Below, in pieces: positions 34,391 to 42,908 of a stretch of DNA of 64,000 nucleotides. This DNA is from Myxococcota bacterium. GTDB lineage: Bacteria; Myxococcota_A; Polyangia; Palsa-1104; JAEUJZ01. How positions within the stretch are numbered: the stretch's first letter is position 1; the number at the start of each line of letters is the position of its first letter. The notes under the pieces are model-generated. The model saw nothing but the letters and a program-made list of their open reading frames with translations. It did no database searches and was not told where the DNA came from. The DNA lies in the NCBI GenBank assembly GCA_025057315.1, contig JANWXW010000159.1:1-64000 (forward strand), in the 5' to 3' direction. The translations under genes and the position numbers were made by a program.

Positions 34391-35233
34391 CTACTTCTGC
34401 TCGTACCGCTTCTGCGCAGCCAAGAATGCCTGCCCCTGGACCGGGGCGAACCGCGTGATGTGCATCTCTCTGCAAACCTCTGCTCCTTTCGGGGTACCGC
34501 ACATCTCTAGGAGCGCCCTGGCGAGCCGCCTGCGCTCCTCCTCCTTTAGGCTCTTGCCAAAGGCCACCACGGGCATGGGCGGCAGGGGCTGCGAATCGTA
34601 CACCGAACGCAACTGCGCCCCGCCGTCCAACTTTTGTGCTGCTCGGAGCTGTTCCTCATCCAGCAGCGTGGCGTCAGCCTCTCCACGCAGGACCCCCCGA
34701 ACCCCCTTCATTGCCTGACCAATCGCCTTGAGCTCGAAATGAGATGCCGCATCCACCCGCCCATCTAGGACGATGCGGGACAGATAGACTGGGGCATCGG
34801 CCAGGGTGGTCCACAGCCGCTTGCCCTTCAGGTCGCTCAGGGTCCGGATGGAGGGGTCCTTGACCACCAGGTGGAGGCGCTCTGAAACCAGGTCCTTGCT
34901 CACCACCTGCACCAGGGGTTCCAGGCCATGGCTCCGACGCAGTTCTAGATATAGAGATGGCTCCAGCAACCCCAGGCCCGGGGCGGCACTGTCGATGTAG
35001 GCCAGCGCCTCCTTGCGCGTGGTCAGGAACTTGCCGCTGGCACTGCCCCGGGGCCAGCCAATGGCCTGCTCCAGGTACGCTAGGAACTTCTCGATGTAGG
35101 GCTGCGCCGCCTCGGGGTCACCGCCCAGGCGAGTGACGTAGATGGCGAAGTCGCGCGGACCAGCCTCGGCCGGCACGGCAGCCAGCGCCACGGCCAACAC
35201 CGGGAGGGCGAGTGCGCGAGAGGGCAGGGTCAT
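34391..35233 (-). CDS. PhnD-like periplasmic substrate-binding protein
   Basis: A 280-residue protein with a signal peptide cleaved after AEAG (about residue 25) and a two-lobe binding fold of the phosphate/phosphite/phosphonate type. KFLTTRKEALAYI, LVVKDPSIRTLSDLKGKRLW and GVLRGEADATLLDEEQL are typical segments. No permease or ATPase gene is adjacent; the partner is a TPR lipoprotein, so it may be a ligand sensor rather than a transporter part. No clear ribosome site; CAAAAT lies 6 nt before the ATG and TGGACG 17 nt further up, each a 4/6 promoter match. Confidence 0.75.
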   Translation of the reverse strand: MTLPSRALALPVLAVALAAVPAEAGPRDFAIYVTRLGGDPEAAQPYIEKFLAYLEQAIGWPRGSASGKFLTTRKEALAYIDSAAPGLGLLEPSLYLELRRSHGLEPLVQVVSKDLVSERLHLVVKDPSIRTLSDLKGKRLWTTLADAPVYLSRIVLDGRVDAASHFELKAIGQAMKGVRGVLRGEADATLLDEEQLRAAQKLDGGAQLRSVYDSQPLPPMPVVAFGKSLKEEERRRLARALLEMCGTPKGAEVCREMHITRFAPVQGQAFLAAQKRYEQK

Positions 35234-35352
35234 GGAGGCATTTTGCGGAAGATGGGCTGGTTCGTCCAGAGTCGTTCAAACGCGGCCGGCGGGCAGCCAT
35301 TCAACCACATTCTGGCACTGCCCTGTGCATGGATGCGCAGGAGGCCCGGGCA

Positions 35353-36717
35353 TTAGGCCAGCGCACGCAGCGCCGCCTCCAGGCGGGGCAGCATGGCACG
35401 GATCTCCTCGGGGCTCACAGCGCCCACAGACAACCGCATCCAACCTGTCTCATCTCTCATGCCAAATGCCTGAAACGGCACCACCGCCGCACCGGCTGCA
35501 TCCAGCAGGTAGCGCCGGATCTGCTCGTTGGTGCGCACCTCGTCCCCGCCGTGCTCCGCCGGCAGCCGGCGACCGTGGATCGGCACCTGCACGGAGAGAT
35601 AGATGGCCCCTTGGGGTGCAATGGCGTCCACCTGCAAGCCGCTGGCCCGAAGCTGCAAGATGCCATCATAGAGCAGGCCGAGGCGGAGCTGCACCTGACT
35701 GGTCATCTCCCGATGGTAGGCCCCCAACGCCTCCCGGTCAGCAAGCACCTCGCCGACGGCGACCTGCTCCGGCCGCGGCGCCCAGGCACCGACGTGGCCA
35801 AGGATATCGCGCATGCGCGCCGCCACGTATGGGGGCGCGACAGTCCAGCCCACGCGCAGGCCCGTGGCTGCCAGCGACTTGCTGACACCATCGACAAAGA
35901 TGGTATAGGCGGCCATCTCCGGGACCAACTCCACCGGCGTGTGGTGCCGCGTCCCCCCGAACGTCAGCATCCAGTAGACCTGGTCGTACATGACGTACAG
36001 CAGGCGCTCGCCGGTGTGCTGCCGGCGCCGGTTCTCCTGGACGACCAGCTCGCAGATGCGTACCAGCTCGTCGCGCCCGAGCACGGTCCCGGTCGGGTTC
36101 AGGGGACTGTTGAGGCAGAGCAGCCGCGCCCCTGGCAGCAGCGGACGCAGCTTGTCCGCAGTGGGCATGAACCATTCCCCAGCTGTCGTGGGCAGCTCCA
36201 CCGGGGTCGCCTGGGTCAGGTGGCAGTAGTGGTTGTTGTTCCAGGAGGGCGTGGGGTAGATGACCCGCTCACCAGGCTCGACGACAGCCCGGAAGGTGGC
36301 ATAGATTGCCGGGCGCGCCCCGCCGGTGACCACGATCCCGGCCAGCGGGTGATCCAGCCCCAGCTCGCGCCGGTAAAAGTCGCGCACCGACTCGCGCACC
36401 ATCAGCACCCCATCGGAGGGAGGGTAGTTGGTCTCGCGCCGCTCATAGGCCCGATGGATCGCCTCCTGCAGCGCACGCGGGATGGGAAACTGCGCCGGGG
36501 CAAAGTCGCCCACGGTGAGGTTGCACACCTGCCGGCCGCGCTCCACCATGTGGCGGATCTCGGCGGCAATCTTCAGGATCTCGGAGCCCACCAGACCCAG
36601 CGCCATGCGCGACAGGCCGGCCTGCGCGGCCGCATCGGCCACCAGGCCCTGAGGCATGTAGTCACTGCATGGCACAACGGGACGGCAGGATGGGGCAGCG
36701 CTCTGCATCCCCTGCAT
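35353..36717 (-). CDS. PLP-dependent class I/II aminotransferase
   Basis: A 454-residue fold-type I aminotransferase. NYPPSDGVLMVRESV is the substrate/cofactor region, VVTGGARPAIYATFRAV the phosphate-binding helix, LNSPLNPTGTVL the NPTG motif, and DGVSKSLAATGLRVGW the Schiff-base Lys. It transfers an amino group between an amino acid and a keto acid; the closest general resemblance is to aspartate/alanine-type enzymes, and the substrate is not decided. It follows the membrane-protein gene by 33 bp and ygfZ beyond it on the same strand. No strong ribosome site. Confidence 0.85.
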   Translation of the reverse strand: MQGMQSAAPSCRPVVPCSDYMPQGLVADAAAQAGLSRMALGLVGSEILKIAAEIRHMVERGRQVCNLTVGDFAPAQFPIPRALQEAIHRAYERRETNYPPSDGVLMVRESVRDFYRRELGLDHPLAGIVVTGGARPAIYATFRAVVEPGERVIYPTPSWNNNHYCHLTQATPVELPTTAGEWFMPTADKLRPLLPGARLLCLNSPLNPTGTVLGRDELVRICELVVQENRRRQHTGERLLYVMYDQVYWMLTFGGTRHHTPVELVPEMAAYTIFVDGVSKSLAATGLRVGWTVAPPYVAARMRDILGHVGAWAPRPEQVAVGEVLADREALGAYHREMTSQVQLRLGLLYDGILQLRASGLQVDAIAPQGAIYLSVQVPIHGRRLPAEHGGDEVRTNEQIRRYLLDAAGAAVVPFQAFGMRDETGWMRLSVGAVSPEEIRAMLPRLEAALRALA

Positions 36718-36750
36718 CTTAGGAAAAGCCGACCACCCAAGGGAAGCAAA

Positions 36751-37434
36751 TCAGGGCCGGTGCTGGCCGAGCAGCCGCCGAGCTGCCTCGCCAGCGGCGC
36801 CAGACCGGAGGGCGACCTCGTGCAGAACCGTGGTCCAGCCCGGGGGGCGACCACCGACCAGGCCGTCGCGGAGGTAGACCCCCAAGAGCCGCTCGGCACG
36901 GGGACCGAAGGTGCCGACCGAGCCCAGAGCCTCCACCAGCGAGACCGGATCGGCGGGGTCCGGCGGGGGACGGGTCGGCACCGCGTCCACCGCTTCCCCC
37001 AGGCGCTGTAGATCGGCCTGCGACAGGCGCACTGCCCGCCACAACCCCGGCAGCGCCTCCCCGTCGGGTGTTCCCCTCAGGTAGGCGCTCTCTGGCGGGT
37101 CCGTACCGAAGACCAGAAAATTCCCCTCGGGCTCGAAGAGCACCACATCGCCCCGCGGCGTCCGGTGCCGCGCCGCATAGCGGAGATCGAGTGCGTCCAG
37201 GCGCCGCCGCCCCCAACGCAGCTCCAGCGCTGGGCCGTCGATGTGCACCTCACAGCGGTCGAGCAGAAAGCGATCGCGCAGCGCCAGGACCCACGTCGAC
37301 AGAACCAGCGGCCCCACGGCACACACAGCCACCGGCGCGTGCGCAGCGGCCACCGCCAGCCCGGGCAGCAACGCGAGCGGCAACGCCAACGAGGCGACAT
37401 CCATCCGCAGCCGTCTGGCGCGAAGGGCAACCAT
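36751..37434 (-). CDS. Membrane protein of unknown function
   Basis: A 227-residue protein starting 3 bp after the ygfZ stop, with CAGGGG upstream. Two adjacent hydrophobic segments at about 13-55 (LALPLALLPGLAVAAA and VGPLVLSTWVLAL) form a hairpin. A soluble ~170-residue C-terminal region follows, with a PH-like start (CEVHIDGPALELRWG). I do not recognise the family. It lies between ygfZ and the aminotransferase gene in a same-strand run. Confidence 0.6.
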   Translation of the reverse strand: MVALRARRLRMDVASLALPLALLPGLAVAAAHAPVAVCAVGPLVLSTWVLALRDRFLLDRCEVHIDGPALELRWGRRRLDALDLRYAARHRTPRGDVVLFEPEGNFLVFGTDPPESAYLRGTPDGEALPGLWRAVRLSQADLQRLGEAVDAVPTRPPPDPADPVSLVEALGSVGTFGPRAERLLGVYLRDGLVGGRPPGWTTVLHEVALRSGAAGEAARRLLGQHRP

Positions 37435-37437
37435 CCA

Positions 37438-38457
37438 TCAGGACCCCTGTGATGTGGACTCGGAAAAGGGCAGCGCACAGACAATCGCCTCTGCCTCCGG
37501 TTCGCCCTGGGGGCCGCAGACGCGCAGTTCGGTTCCTGGCTGCCATAGCGTCCGGTGTACATAGCCCAGGGCGATGGGTCCAAATCGTGGCGAGCAGACG
37601 CCCGACATCACCGTACCCGCCTTGCCGGGGCGGCTCTCGTGCCACAGGGGAGTGCCCCGCGGGGGAGGGGCCGAGGACCCGGGGAAGCGCAAGCCCATGA
37701 GGCGGCGGTTGACGTGGCCGCGTGCGGTCACCCGGGCAATCACTTCCTGTCCCAGATAGCATCCCTTGGTGAAGCTGACCGCATCGTCCAGGTTGGCCTC
37801 GATCGGCAGGCGCTCTTGGTCCATGTCGAGCCCATAGCGGGGCCGCCCCGCCTCGATGCGCAGCACCTCCGCCTCCTCCTCTGGCAGCTCCTCTGCCCCC
37901 GCCGCGCGCAGGCGACCCTGCAGCTCGCCGAGCGCATCCGGCGATGCAAACAGATGGAAGCCGGCCACGCCCAGCTCCGGCGTCCGCGCCACCCGAATGC
38001 CACTGGCCACCTTGTGAAAATAGGGAGGAAGCGAGGCGACATCCAGGCCGGGGATCGCAGCCTCCAGCGCCGCTGCCGCGCCCTCGCCATAGACCCCCAG
38101 CTGGTCCATGCCATCGCCGGCCGGGCGAATGACCACATCGTCCATGATGAGGTGCCGCTCCATCGTCGCCAGCACCTCTTGGCTGGTGTTCCCTTCCATC
38201 TCCAGCAGAAAGCCATCGTCGCCGCAGTGGTAGACGGCCAGCTCGGCGATCATCTTGCCTTTGACCGTCAGCAGGACGGCGCGGCAGCCTTGCCCTGGAG
38301 CGAGCCGCTCGATGTCATTGGTCACCATCCCGTGCAGGAAGCGTGTGCTGTCGGGGCCGCTGACCAGCAGACGGCCGCGCGTGCTCAGAGAGCGGAGACG
38401 GATACCTGCCAGCACAGTGTCAAGGTAGGACGTCCGCTGGCAGGGGTCAATCGGCAA
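37438..38457 (-). CDS. ygfZ: YgfZ/GcvT-type tRNA-modifying/Fe-S repair protein
   Basis: A 339-residue folate-binding protein of the YgfZ family, which supports assembly or repair of certain Fe-S enzymes. The family signature is present as KGCYLGQEVIARV. SGPDSTRFLHGMVTND is the usual N-terminal strand-helix and GYVHRTLWQPG the C-terminal barrel. The TTG at 38457 has GAAGG 8 nt upstream; a GTG at 38415 would remove 14 residues and is also possible. It is the first gene of the ygfZ, membrane protein and aminotransferase run. Confidence 0.85.
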   Translation of the reverse strand: MPIDPCQRTSYLDTVLAGIRLRSLSTRGRLLVSGPDSTRFLHGMVTNDIERLAPGQGCRAVLLTVKGKMIAELAVYHCGDDGFLLEMEGNTSQEVLATMERHLIMDDVVIRPAGDGMDQLGVYGEGAAAALEAAIPGLDVASLPPYFHKVASGIRVARTPELGVAGFHLFASPDALGELQGRLRAAGAEELPEEEAEVLRIEAGRPRYGLDMDQERLPIEANLDDAVSFTKGCYLGQEVIARVTARGHVNRRLMGLRFPGSSAPPPRGTPLWHESRPGKAGTVMSGVCSPRFGPIALGYVHRTLWQPGTELRVCGPQGEPEAEAIVCALPFSESTSQGS

Positions 38458-38543
38458 CCGGCGAGCCTTCAGCGGCAGGCAAGCCCGGCCGAAGGGAGGA
38501 GAGGGCCGGCCTTTGCGCCGCCGTCATGCAGCAGGAGGTATCC

Positions 38544-39035
38544 ATGAAGACCAACGAGGCCCCCGAGGGACCGGCGGCTGGTGCAGTCGCATGCCTGAGC
38601 GCCGAAGTCATCCGCGATCGTCTGCGCCGACTCGGGGAGCTGGGGGTAGCCGGTGCGCTGCCCTTTGTTCCGCTTCGCGACCACGCGCAGCATGAGCCGA
38701 CAGCCGGGGTGTCCAGCCGGAGCGCGGACCTGCCGGAGGCGCAGCGGCGCCGGCGTGAGCTGCTCGTGCGCCTGCGGCGCCTGGCCCTGCAGGTGGCCCA
38801 GGCAGCCGCCGATGGGATCGTCCTGCTCGACCAGGAGCTAGCCCTGCTCAGCGAGCAGGCCCGGCGTGCAGCCGAGGAGATCATGCACGACCCCGCCCGG
38901 CCGATGTATGAGCGCATGTTCCTCGCCGGACTGTGGGCCCCCCTGCCTGCCACTCGCCCCGCGCAGGGCCGCCGCAGCAGCCCTGCGCGACGGACCCGGC
39001 CGCGGAGTCCAAAACCGTCCTCCCTGGTGGGCTGA
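38544..39035 (+). CDS. Orphan helical protein, first of a tandem paralogous pair
   Basis: A 163-residue protein. The ATG at 38544 is chosen because AGGAGG lies 5 nt upstream, rather than the in-frame ATG at 38526. LSAEVIRDRL (18-27) and LALQVAQAAADGIVLLDQE (80-98) recur in altered form in the next gene, showing distant paralogy. The C terminus is Arg/Pro/Ser-rich and probably disordered. No signal peptide or membrane segment. Function unknown. Confidence 0.6.
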   Translation: MKTNEAPEGPAAGAVACLSAEVIRDRLRRLGELGVAGALPFVPLRDHAQHEPTAGVSSRSADLPEAQRRRRELLVRLRRLALQVAQAAADGIVLLDQELALLSEQARRAAEEIMHDPARPMYERMFLAGLWAPLPATRPAQGRRSSPARRTRPRSPKPSSLVG

Positions 39036-39061
39036 CGCCAACCGCCCCAAGGAGACTTTGC

Positions 39062-39637
39062 ATGGAGCAAGATCGTTCCTCTCTTCAGCCCCCGCTTCAA
39101 GCACAGAGGCCCCCTGGTCGTAGAAGCCGTCCGTTCAGGACAAAATCGCAGCCTCCCCTCTGCGTTTCTGAAGAGGTCATCGAGAGCTACGCAGAGGCGC
39201 TCCAGGAACTGGTGCAGGGCCTGCCGCTCCCCATGCTAAGTGGGCATGAGCGAGGCAGCCTAAGGTGCATGCGCGATGCCGTCGCCGAGGCAGGCGACCG
39301 AGCCAGTGCCCTGCGCTTTGCGCCCCAGGTGGTGCAGCGCACTGGCATCACCCCCGAGCGCATCGAGGAGATGCTGGACCGGCGTGCAGCGCTGCTGCTG
39401 CTGCGCGACGTGGCGCTGCAGGTGGCGGTTGGCTCCGCCGACACCCTCGCGTTGCTGGACGCTGAACAGGGGCAAGACGGCCCTGCGCAGCTCAACACCG
39501 ATCCGCACCTGAGCACCCCCGCTCGCACCGGGTCGGCCGATCGCGCCGTGCTGGAGGCAGTGGCTCGGCGTGGTGAGCCAGCCGATGCGGTCCGCGTAAG
39601 CCAGGCTGTGGCTGCCGAGCGTCTCGGCGAGGCCTAG
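39062..39637 (+). CDS. Orphan helical protein, second of a tandem paralogous pair
   Basis: A 191-residue protein with GGAGA 7 nt before its ATG, 26 bp after its paralogue. VSEEVIESYAEAL (35-47) and VALQVAVGSADTLALLDAE (117-135) correspond to segments of the preceding protein. The first 34 residues are Arg/Pro/Gln-rich. No known domain was recognised. Its stop shares the sequence CTAG with the stop of the converging vWA gene. Confidence 0.6.
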   Translation: MEQDRSSLQPPLQAQRPPGRRSRPFRTKSQPPLCVSEEVIESYAEALQELVQGLPLPMLSGHERGSLRCMRDAVAEAGDRASALRFAPQVVQRTGITPERIEEMLDRRAALLLLRDVALQVAVGSADTLALLDAEQGQDGPAQLNTDPHLSTPARTGSADRAVLEAVARRGEPADAVRVSQAVAAERLGEA

Positions 39638-40920
39638 GCTCTCCGGCGGCGGGCGGCCAGCCATACAACCATGCCAAAGGCCAGCATCGCTGCCAGGGGA
39701 GCCGCCTCCGCGCTACCCGCCGTGGCAGAGCACCCCCCGCTGCGACGGTTGTCACCGGGATCCTCTTCGCTGGCCCGCCCTAGGTCAGGCGGCACGGCGT
39801 TCTGCGTCGTCACGCAGCTCCCATCCCACGGCACGCAGCGGGTGTTGGCCGGGCAGGAGATGAAGCGGCACGGGTCGTCCACGCACTTGCCGAACTGGCA
39901 CCGGCTGGGGCCCTTGCACTGCTCATCCGGGGGCCTATTTTCGCACAGCGGGTCGGGGATGCAGCGCTTGGTGGAGGCATCGCACACGGTGGTGGCGGGG
40001 CAGGCCATGCCGCACGGATCGCTGATGCACGAGCCCTGGCTGCAGCGAGTGCCCTGAGGGCACGGCCGGGTGCAGGCACGGACGCAGGTGCCGGGCGACA
40101 GGCCGTCGGTGTAGCAGTACTGGTCGCGACCGCAGTCCACCCCCGCGCAGGGGTTTACCCGGCACTCGCCACGGATGCAGGTGTCCGCTGGATTCGGGCA
40201 TGGATTCGAGTAGCAGGAGTCATCGCACGTGCCCGTACCGAACTCGTCCTGGACCACCTCCAGGATGTCCTCCAGCGCCTTGTTCAGTTCCTCGGCATTG
40301 TCGGCCTTGTAGTACTTTTCCGGCGTCGGTGCCGGCCGGCCGCCAGCCTCCGCCATGCGCGTCAGGGCATCGCGCTCGCCGGGGGTTAGGCCGCCGCCGA
40401 AGCCGACCACAAAGGTAGTAATGGGCGGGTTCTGCATGCGCGCCTTGAGGATTTCGTTGACCGTGCCGTTGGGGGTGTCGGGCTCGCCCGCGCAGACCGG
40501 GCCGCCATCGGTGATAAGGAGAATGTACTGCTTGCGCTCGGGGTCCCTCAGCTCCCGGAGCGCGGCCGCATCGCGCATGGCCGTGCCCGATGGGGTCGAG
40601 CCGCTGGCGCCCTGGCGATCCAAGGCCATCTTGATCGCCGCCTTGGTCTTGTACCCAGGCCGCACCGGTGTCTCGGAGTTGCAGCCACCGGCCGGAAAGA
40701 TCGTCAGCCCAATCGGCAGCTTCCCCTCGTACCGGTCCAACACCTTGGCGACCGCGTCCTTGGCCACCGTCCAGCGCGTCCCGGTGCCCAGCGGGGCGTT
40801 CATCGATCCGGATCGATCCACGACAATGAGCAGGTTCGGACACTTGGCGGCATGGGCAGCGTCCACGAGGAACATCCACGACAGCGACAGGATGGCAATC
40901 CGGCTGACAGGGTACTGCAT
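39634..40920 (-). CDS. Secreted vWA-domain protein with Cys-rich region and MYXO-CTERM-like tail
   Basis: A 428-residue protein. The ATG at 40920 has CCGGAG 7 nt upstream and a signal peptide ending at AHAA (about 25). The vWA domain (about 27-240) keeps the MIDAS Asp35-x-Ser37-x-Ser39 (DRSGSM), plus SGSTPSGTAM and LLITDGG, for metal-dependent adhesion. A region with about 25 cysteines in EGF-like spacing follows (residues 240-370). The tail has GGCSAT, a hydrophobic stretch (LAAMLAFGMVVWLAA) and RRRR, the three-part MYXO-CTERM sorting pattern. The protein is therefore probably processed and fixed on the cell surface. Divergent from the gene at 41118. Confidence 0.85.
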   Translation of the reverse strand: MQYPVSRIAILSLSWMFLVDAAHAAKCPNLLIVVDRSGSMNAPLGTGTRWTVAKDAVAKVLDRYEGKLPIGLTIFPAGGCNSETPVRPGYKTKAAIKMALDRQGASGSTPSGTAMRDAAALRELRDPERKQYILLITDGGPVCAGEPDTPNGTVNEILKARMQNPPITTFVVGFGGGLTPGERDALTRMAEAGGRPAPTPEKYYKADNAEELNKALEDILEVVQDEFGTGTCDDSCYSNPCPNPADTCIRGECRVNPCAGVDCGRDQYCYTDGLSPGTCVRACTRPCPQGTRCSQGSCISDPCGMACPATTVCDASTKRCIPDPLCENRPPDEQCKGPSRCQFGKCVDDPCRFISCPANTRCVPWDGSCVTTQNAVPPDLGRASEEDPGDNRRSGGCSATAGSAEAAPLAAMLAFGMVVWLAARRRRA

Positions 40921-41117
40921 GGGACGACTCCGGAAGGGGTTTGCCCGCATCTGACCACAAAACCTGGTGCGCGCAAAGCTACAAAAATCGCCCACCCCCC
41001 CTGCCAGAGCAGAAAACTGGCCTGGCCATTGATCTCCCTCTAGGCTCCTTTTCTGGACTCCCGTGGAGGGCCCCTCTGGGTTTCGCCCTCTACGCAGGGG
41101 AGGCAGACCCAACCCAG

Positions 41118-41579
41118 ATGCGTACCACCCAGGGCCAATACATGATCAGCCGCGGCAGCCGGGACATCTTCGTCACCCAGGACGAGCTGCGACGGCGGGC
41201 CCGCAGCGGGCTGCTGGCGCCCTCGGACCTGGTATTCCATCCCCGGCTCGGGCGCTGGCTCTATGCGCACGAAGTGGCCGAGGTGGCGGAGGAGCTGCGC
41301 CGGGCCCGGCAGCTCGGCAGGGCTGCCCCCCCCGAGAACACGGTGGTGGTGCCGGTAAACGGCTCCGCCGTCGCTGGTCTGGTGCTCGGGCTGATGGGGT
41401 ATATTCCCTTTGTCGGCCTGGTGCTATCCGGCCTGGGCCTGTACCTGTCTGGCCGTGGCCTCATGGTGGCGCAGCAGCACCTGGGCAGCGGGCATCGGCT
41501 GTCGGTGGCCGGGCTCATTGTCTCCCTTGCGTTCTTCTTGCCCCAGCTGTGCGCCGCGGCCCTGCTCCTGTCGCTCTAG
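41118..41579 (+). CDS. Small membrane protein with GYF-like N terminus and DUF4190-like hairpin
   Basis: A 153-residue protein from ATG at 41118, or 145 from the ATG at 41142, which has AGGG 7 nt upstream. The N-terminal ~60 residues (DIFVTQDELRRRARSGLLA, then VFHPRLGRWLYAHEV) resemble the GYF_2-type domains placed before membrane segments. Two or three hydrophobic helices follow (GLVLGLMGYIPFVGLVLSGL and LSVAGLIVSLAFFLPQL). Role unknown. Confidence 0.65.
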   Translation: MRTTQGQYMISRGSRDIFVTQDELRRRARSGLLAPSDLVFHPRLGRWLYAHEVAEVAEELRRARQLGRAAPPENTVVVPVNGSAVAGLVLGLMGYIPFVGLVLSGLGLYLSGRGLMVAQQHLGSGHRLSVAGLIVSLAFFLPQLCAAALLLSL

Positions 41580-42042
41580 AGCGGCTCGCCGGGTATCGAC
41601 ATCGCCCCGTCCATCTCCCAGCCATGATCGCTATGGGGTTCTGCTCGTTGCTGTCCGCTGAGCACGGGTTCCAGGGCAGCGCGTCTGCTCCGCCAGGCCG
41701 TTCCCTTTGCCATCCGTTCCCACCGCCCCTGGATGCCCTGCCCGCCCTCCTGCTCTGCGCCTTGTCGCCCCCCCTAGCCACCGGCTCGATGAGCGCCTGG
41801 ACCGCTATCCATCCCTGTCCCCTACCAAATGCTCCCCCCTGAACCGCACAGAGACGGGTGCAGGTCCGGGCCTGCTCCTCCAGAGGCTGCGTCGCAACCT
41901 GAGCTCCCAGGACGGTGCCTGTGTGCTGTTTCTGGGCTACCCGACGCTGCGCGCTCTCCTAGTGCCTGAGGAGTAGTGCCTGAGGAGGACCAGGCCCGGG
42001 CGGCGCGGCCGTTTTGTTGCTGCTGGGCATGACCAGCGGGGC
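41580..42042. other. 463-bp stretch without a supported gene; contains a short tandem repeat
   Basis: Frames on both strands here lack ribosome sites and recognisable motifs. The sequence AGTGCCTGAGGAG is repeated in near tandem (about 41960-41988). The stretch separates the small membrane protein from the frameshifted PAP2 gene and may contain that gene's promoter. Nothing else was identified. Confidence 0.4.
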
Positions 42043-42862
42043 ATGCTGACCACACGTGCCGAGCTGTTGCAGCCAGGGAGGCTGCGGGCGCTGCTATCCC
42101 GGGTGGGCATGGTCGCACCGCCGGTGCTGTCGTGCGTTGCGCTGCGCGATCTGCTACCCGCGCTACAGCCGCAGCTGCTCGACGCGGAGCTGCTGGCGCT
42201 GCAGGTGTGGCTCTTCGGTGATACGCCAGCCCGCCTTCCGGACCACATTGCATCGCCACCGGTGGTGGGTTGGTTTGCGTTCCTCTATAGCTATTTTTAT
42301 AGCTATTTTGCATTGCCGGTGCTGCATGGGATTGGCTCTCTGTGCCTCGATGATCAGGGCCGGCGACGTTACGAGATGCCGGTTGGGGCAACGCTGGTGA
42401 CTGCGGCGGGACACACGGTCTACACGCTGGTGCCGGGTGTCGGTCCCCATGCCTCGATGGCATTCGCATGCCCCTCGGAGGGTGGGTTCGCTCTGGTGCT
42501 GGAGGCGGTCAAGGTCCCTGGGCGCGATGCTCAATACCCTCCCATCGCTGCATATGGCATACTTGATGCTTTTCGTGATGCATGCGCTGCGGCATCGAAG
42601 GCAGCGCTCATTCCGCAATGCTTTGCCTTTTGTGGCGCTGTTTGCTGCCCACATCGTCGTGCCCACGCTGCTGCTGCGGTGGCATGATGGGGTGGACGTG
42701 CTATCCGGGCTGCTGCGGGCCGTGGGAGCTCACCAAGCGGCTGTCGACCTGGCACGGCGCGAGGAGCCGCGTGCCAGCCAACCGGTATGGGAACCTGTGT
42801 GGCAGCGCTGCCAAATCCATCGCAACCTGTCCGGCTCCACAGCGAACACAAGACCGAGCTGA
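42043..42862 (+). pseudogene. PAP2-family membrane phosphatase, frameshifted
   Basis: The first frame (ATG 42043) encodes membrane segments typical of AUR1/PAP2-type lipid phosphatases (WFAFLYSYFYSYFALPVLHG and TLVTAAGHTVYTLVPGVG). The second frame, ending at 42862, supplies the active-site motifs PSLH (42542-42553) and LLLRWHDGVDVLSG. The frames join cleanly if one G of AAGG at 42513-42514 is removed, giving EAVKSLGAMLNTLPSLH and a protein of 272 residues. The product would dephosphorylate or transfer lipid head groups in the membrane. Either the gene is inactivated or the read has a one-base insertion. Confidence 0.75.
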
Positions 42863-42908
42863 CGAGCGTTTTGCACGCCCCGGAGATGGCTCCTGGGATG
42901 AAAGCAGG

